A stretch of 5,629 nucleotides of DNA from Gammaproteobacteria bacterium. Its GTDB lineage: Bacteria; Pseudomonadota; Gammaproteobacteria; J044. The DNA is taken from the NCBI GenBank assembly GCA_003696465.1, contig RFHG01000282.1:1-5629 (forward strand). The letters are read 5' to 3'. The translations under genes and the position numbers were made by a program. The notes under the pieces were generated by a model. It made no database searches and was not told where the DNA came from. It was given only the letters and a program-made list of their open reading frames with translations. How positions within the stretch are numbered: position 1 is the first letter of the stretch; each line of letters begins with the position of its first letter. Of this stretch, positions 4,944 through 5,629 are shown in pieces.

Positions 4944-5629
4944 TGGACCAGGGCTTCATCGACCTGCGCCGGAACCAGGACGCGGATCGCGCCGGCGACC
5001 ACTTCTGGCCGACCTTCACCGACATCATGACGGTCATCGTCATGGTCTTTCTGCTGGCCAGCATCGTGCTGGTGGTGCGCAACTGGCAGCTGGTCGAGGA
5101 TCTGCGCCAGAGCATGGAGGCCGAGCGGCAGGCCTGGGAGAGCCTGCGCAGCAAGACCGAGGAGAACCAGACCCTCGAGGAGCAGCTGACCATGCTGCGC
5201 ATGCAGCTGATGCAGGCGCGCGAGATCGCGGCCCGGCAGGGCGAGCAGATTCGTGGCCTGGAACAGACCCGCGACCACCTGCAGTCCGCGCTCGATCAGG
5301 CCCGGGAACAGCTCGCTGGCGTGCAGGCACAATTGCAGGAGCTGAAACAGGCCCACCAGGCGCTGCAGCAGGAGTATGCGGCCCGGGGCAAGCGGATCGA
5401 GGCCCTGGATGCGCGCGCCGCGAAGCTCGAGCAGGCGCGCGACGCCGCGCGCAGCCGGCTGGCCGAACTGGAGGCCGAGCGCAGCAGTCTTCAGGGCGAG
5501 TACGACCGGCTCAAGCGCAAGTACGACCGGCTGGTAAGGCCGGCCCGCACGCCCAAGGGCAAGCATGTGGTCGAGGTGCGTTACCGCAAGGTCAACGGCA
5601 AGCCGGTGATTCGCCTGCGCGACAGCGGC
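4943..5629 (+). CDS. MotB-like single-helix membrane protein with long coiled coil (3' end missing)
   Basis: The first 229 residues are in the window, and the frame stays open to the edge. A short cytoplasmic N-terminus leads to one membrane helix at about 24-46. It begins FWPTFTDIMTVIVMVFLL, which matches the F-x-D-x-M-T pattern of MotB/PomB-type stator proteins; Asp27 is the expected ion-binding residue. Residues about 50-198 are almost unbroken heptad-like helix rich in Gln, Glu, Arg and Leu, including a repeated YDRL at 187-190 and 194-197. A basic linker (RPARTPKGKH) and a strand-like stretch (VVEVRYRKVNGKPVIRL) follow. The next domain lies outside the window, so an OmpA-like peptidoglycan-binding domain can neither be claimed nor excluded. 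ATG 4943 shares its first base with the last base of the preceding TGA. By MotB topology the coiled coil lies in the periplasm. The pairing with the upstream channel gene is the strongest support for the call. Confidence 0.83.
   Translation, partial: MDQGFIDLRRNQDADRAGDHFWPTFTDIMTVIVMVFLLASIVLVVRNWQLVEDLRQSMEAERQAWESLRSKTEENQTLEEQLTMLRMQLMQAREIAARQGEQIRGLEQTRDHLQSALDQAREQLAGVQAQLQELKQAHQALQQEYAARGKRIEALDARAAKLEQARDAARSRLAELEAERSSLQGEYDRLKRKYDRLVRPARTPKGKHVVEVRYRKVNGKPVIRLRDSG
5499..5532 (+). repeat. Two 13-bp direct repeats, 21 bases apart, in the coiled-coil coding region
   Basis: AGTACGACCGGCT occurs at 5499-5511 and 5520-5532. The 21-base period equals seven codons, one coiled-coil heptad, and encodes two YDRL units. 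It is consistent with a recent heptad duplication or with composition constraint on repeating helix. Confidence 0.8.

Noticed and set aside
4805..5566. - strand open frame (253 codons) opposite the MotB-like gene
   Set aside because: It mirrors the coiled coil (Leu/Gln/Ala-rich) and overlaps two tightly coupled + strand genes with clear membrane and stator motifs.
4011..5629. Zorya anti-phage defence system (ZorA/ZorB)
   Set aside because: The MotA/MotB-like pairing is shared, but in Zorya the long tail is on ZorA and ZorB carries an OmpA-type domain. No ZorC, ZorD or ZorE is visible, and the surroundings are housekeeping genes. The sequence beyond 5629 would decide.

Overview
The window is GC-rich, densely coded bacterial DNA with short intergenic gaps. 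HemY, found mainly in beta- and gammaproteobacteria, together with an E. coli-like NadA and a ScsD-type thioredoxin, points to a gammaproteobacterium. The base composition would suit a Chromatiales-like lineage, but that is an inference. There is no sign of a phage, transposon, CRISPR array, tRNA or rRNA. The window is cut inside a gene at both ends.

Layout, left to right. (1) The C-terminal part of hemY on the + strand, up to 841. (2) A 102-bp convergent gap with two small inverted repeats. (3) On the - strand, an unrecognised soluble, helical, coiled-coil-rich protein (2179 to 944), lying downstream of nadA, the quinolinate synthase gene (3330 to 2275). nadA starts with TTG behind a strong Shine-Dalgarno. 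(4) A roughly 130-bp divergent control region (3331-3464). (5) On the + strand, a three-gene run: a membrane-anchored TlpA/ScsD-like thioredoxin with a CGIC active site (3465-3974), a four-helix MotA/TolQ/ExbB-type channel protein (4011-4943), and a MotB-like partner (4943 to beyond the window end). The partner's single membrane helix carries the expected ion-binding aspartate and is followed by a coiled coil of about 145 residues.

The most interesting part is the end of the window. The channel gene and its partner overlap by one base (TGATG) and look like stator subunits of an ion-driven motor or energy transducer. The partner has a long periplasmic coiled coil where MotB would have a short plug and linker. 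Between the thioredoxin gene and the channel gene, a perfect 13-bp inverted repeat buries the Shine-Dalgarno and ATG of the channel gene. An extended -10-like element lies just before it, so a promoter there would start transcripts inside the left arm. This suggests that readthrough mRNA and promoter-proximal mRNA could be translated differently.

The roles of hemY and nadA (heme and NAD synthesis) are housekeeping. Nothing in the sequence ties them functionally to the motor-like pair.
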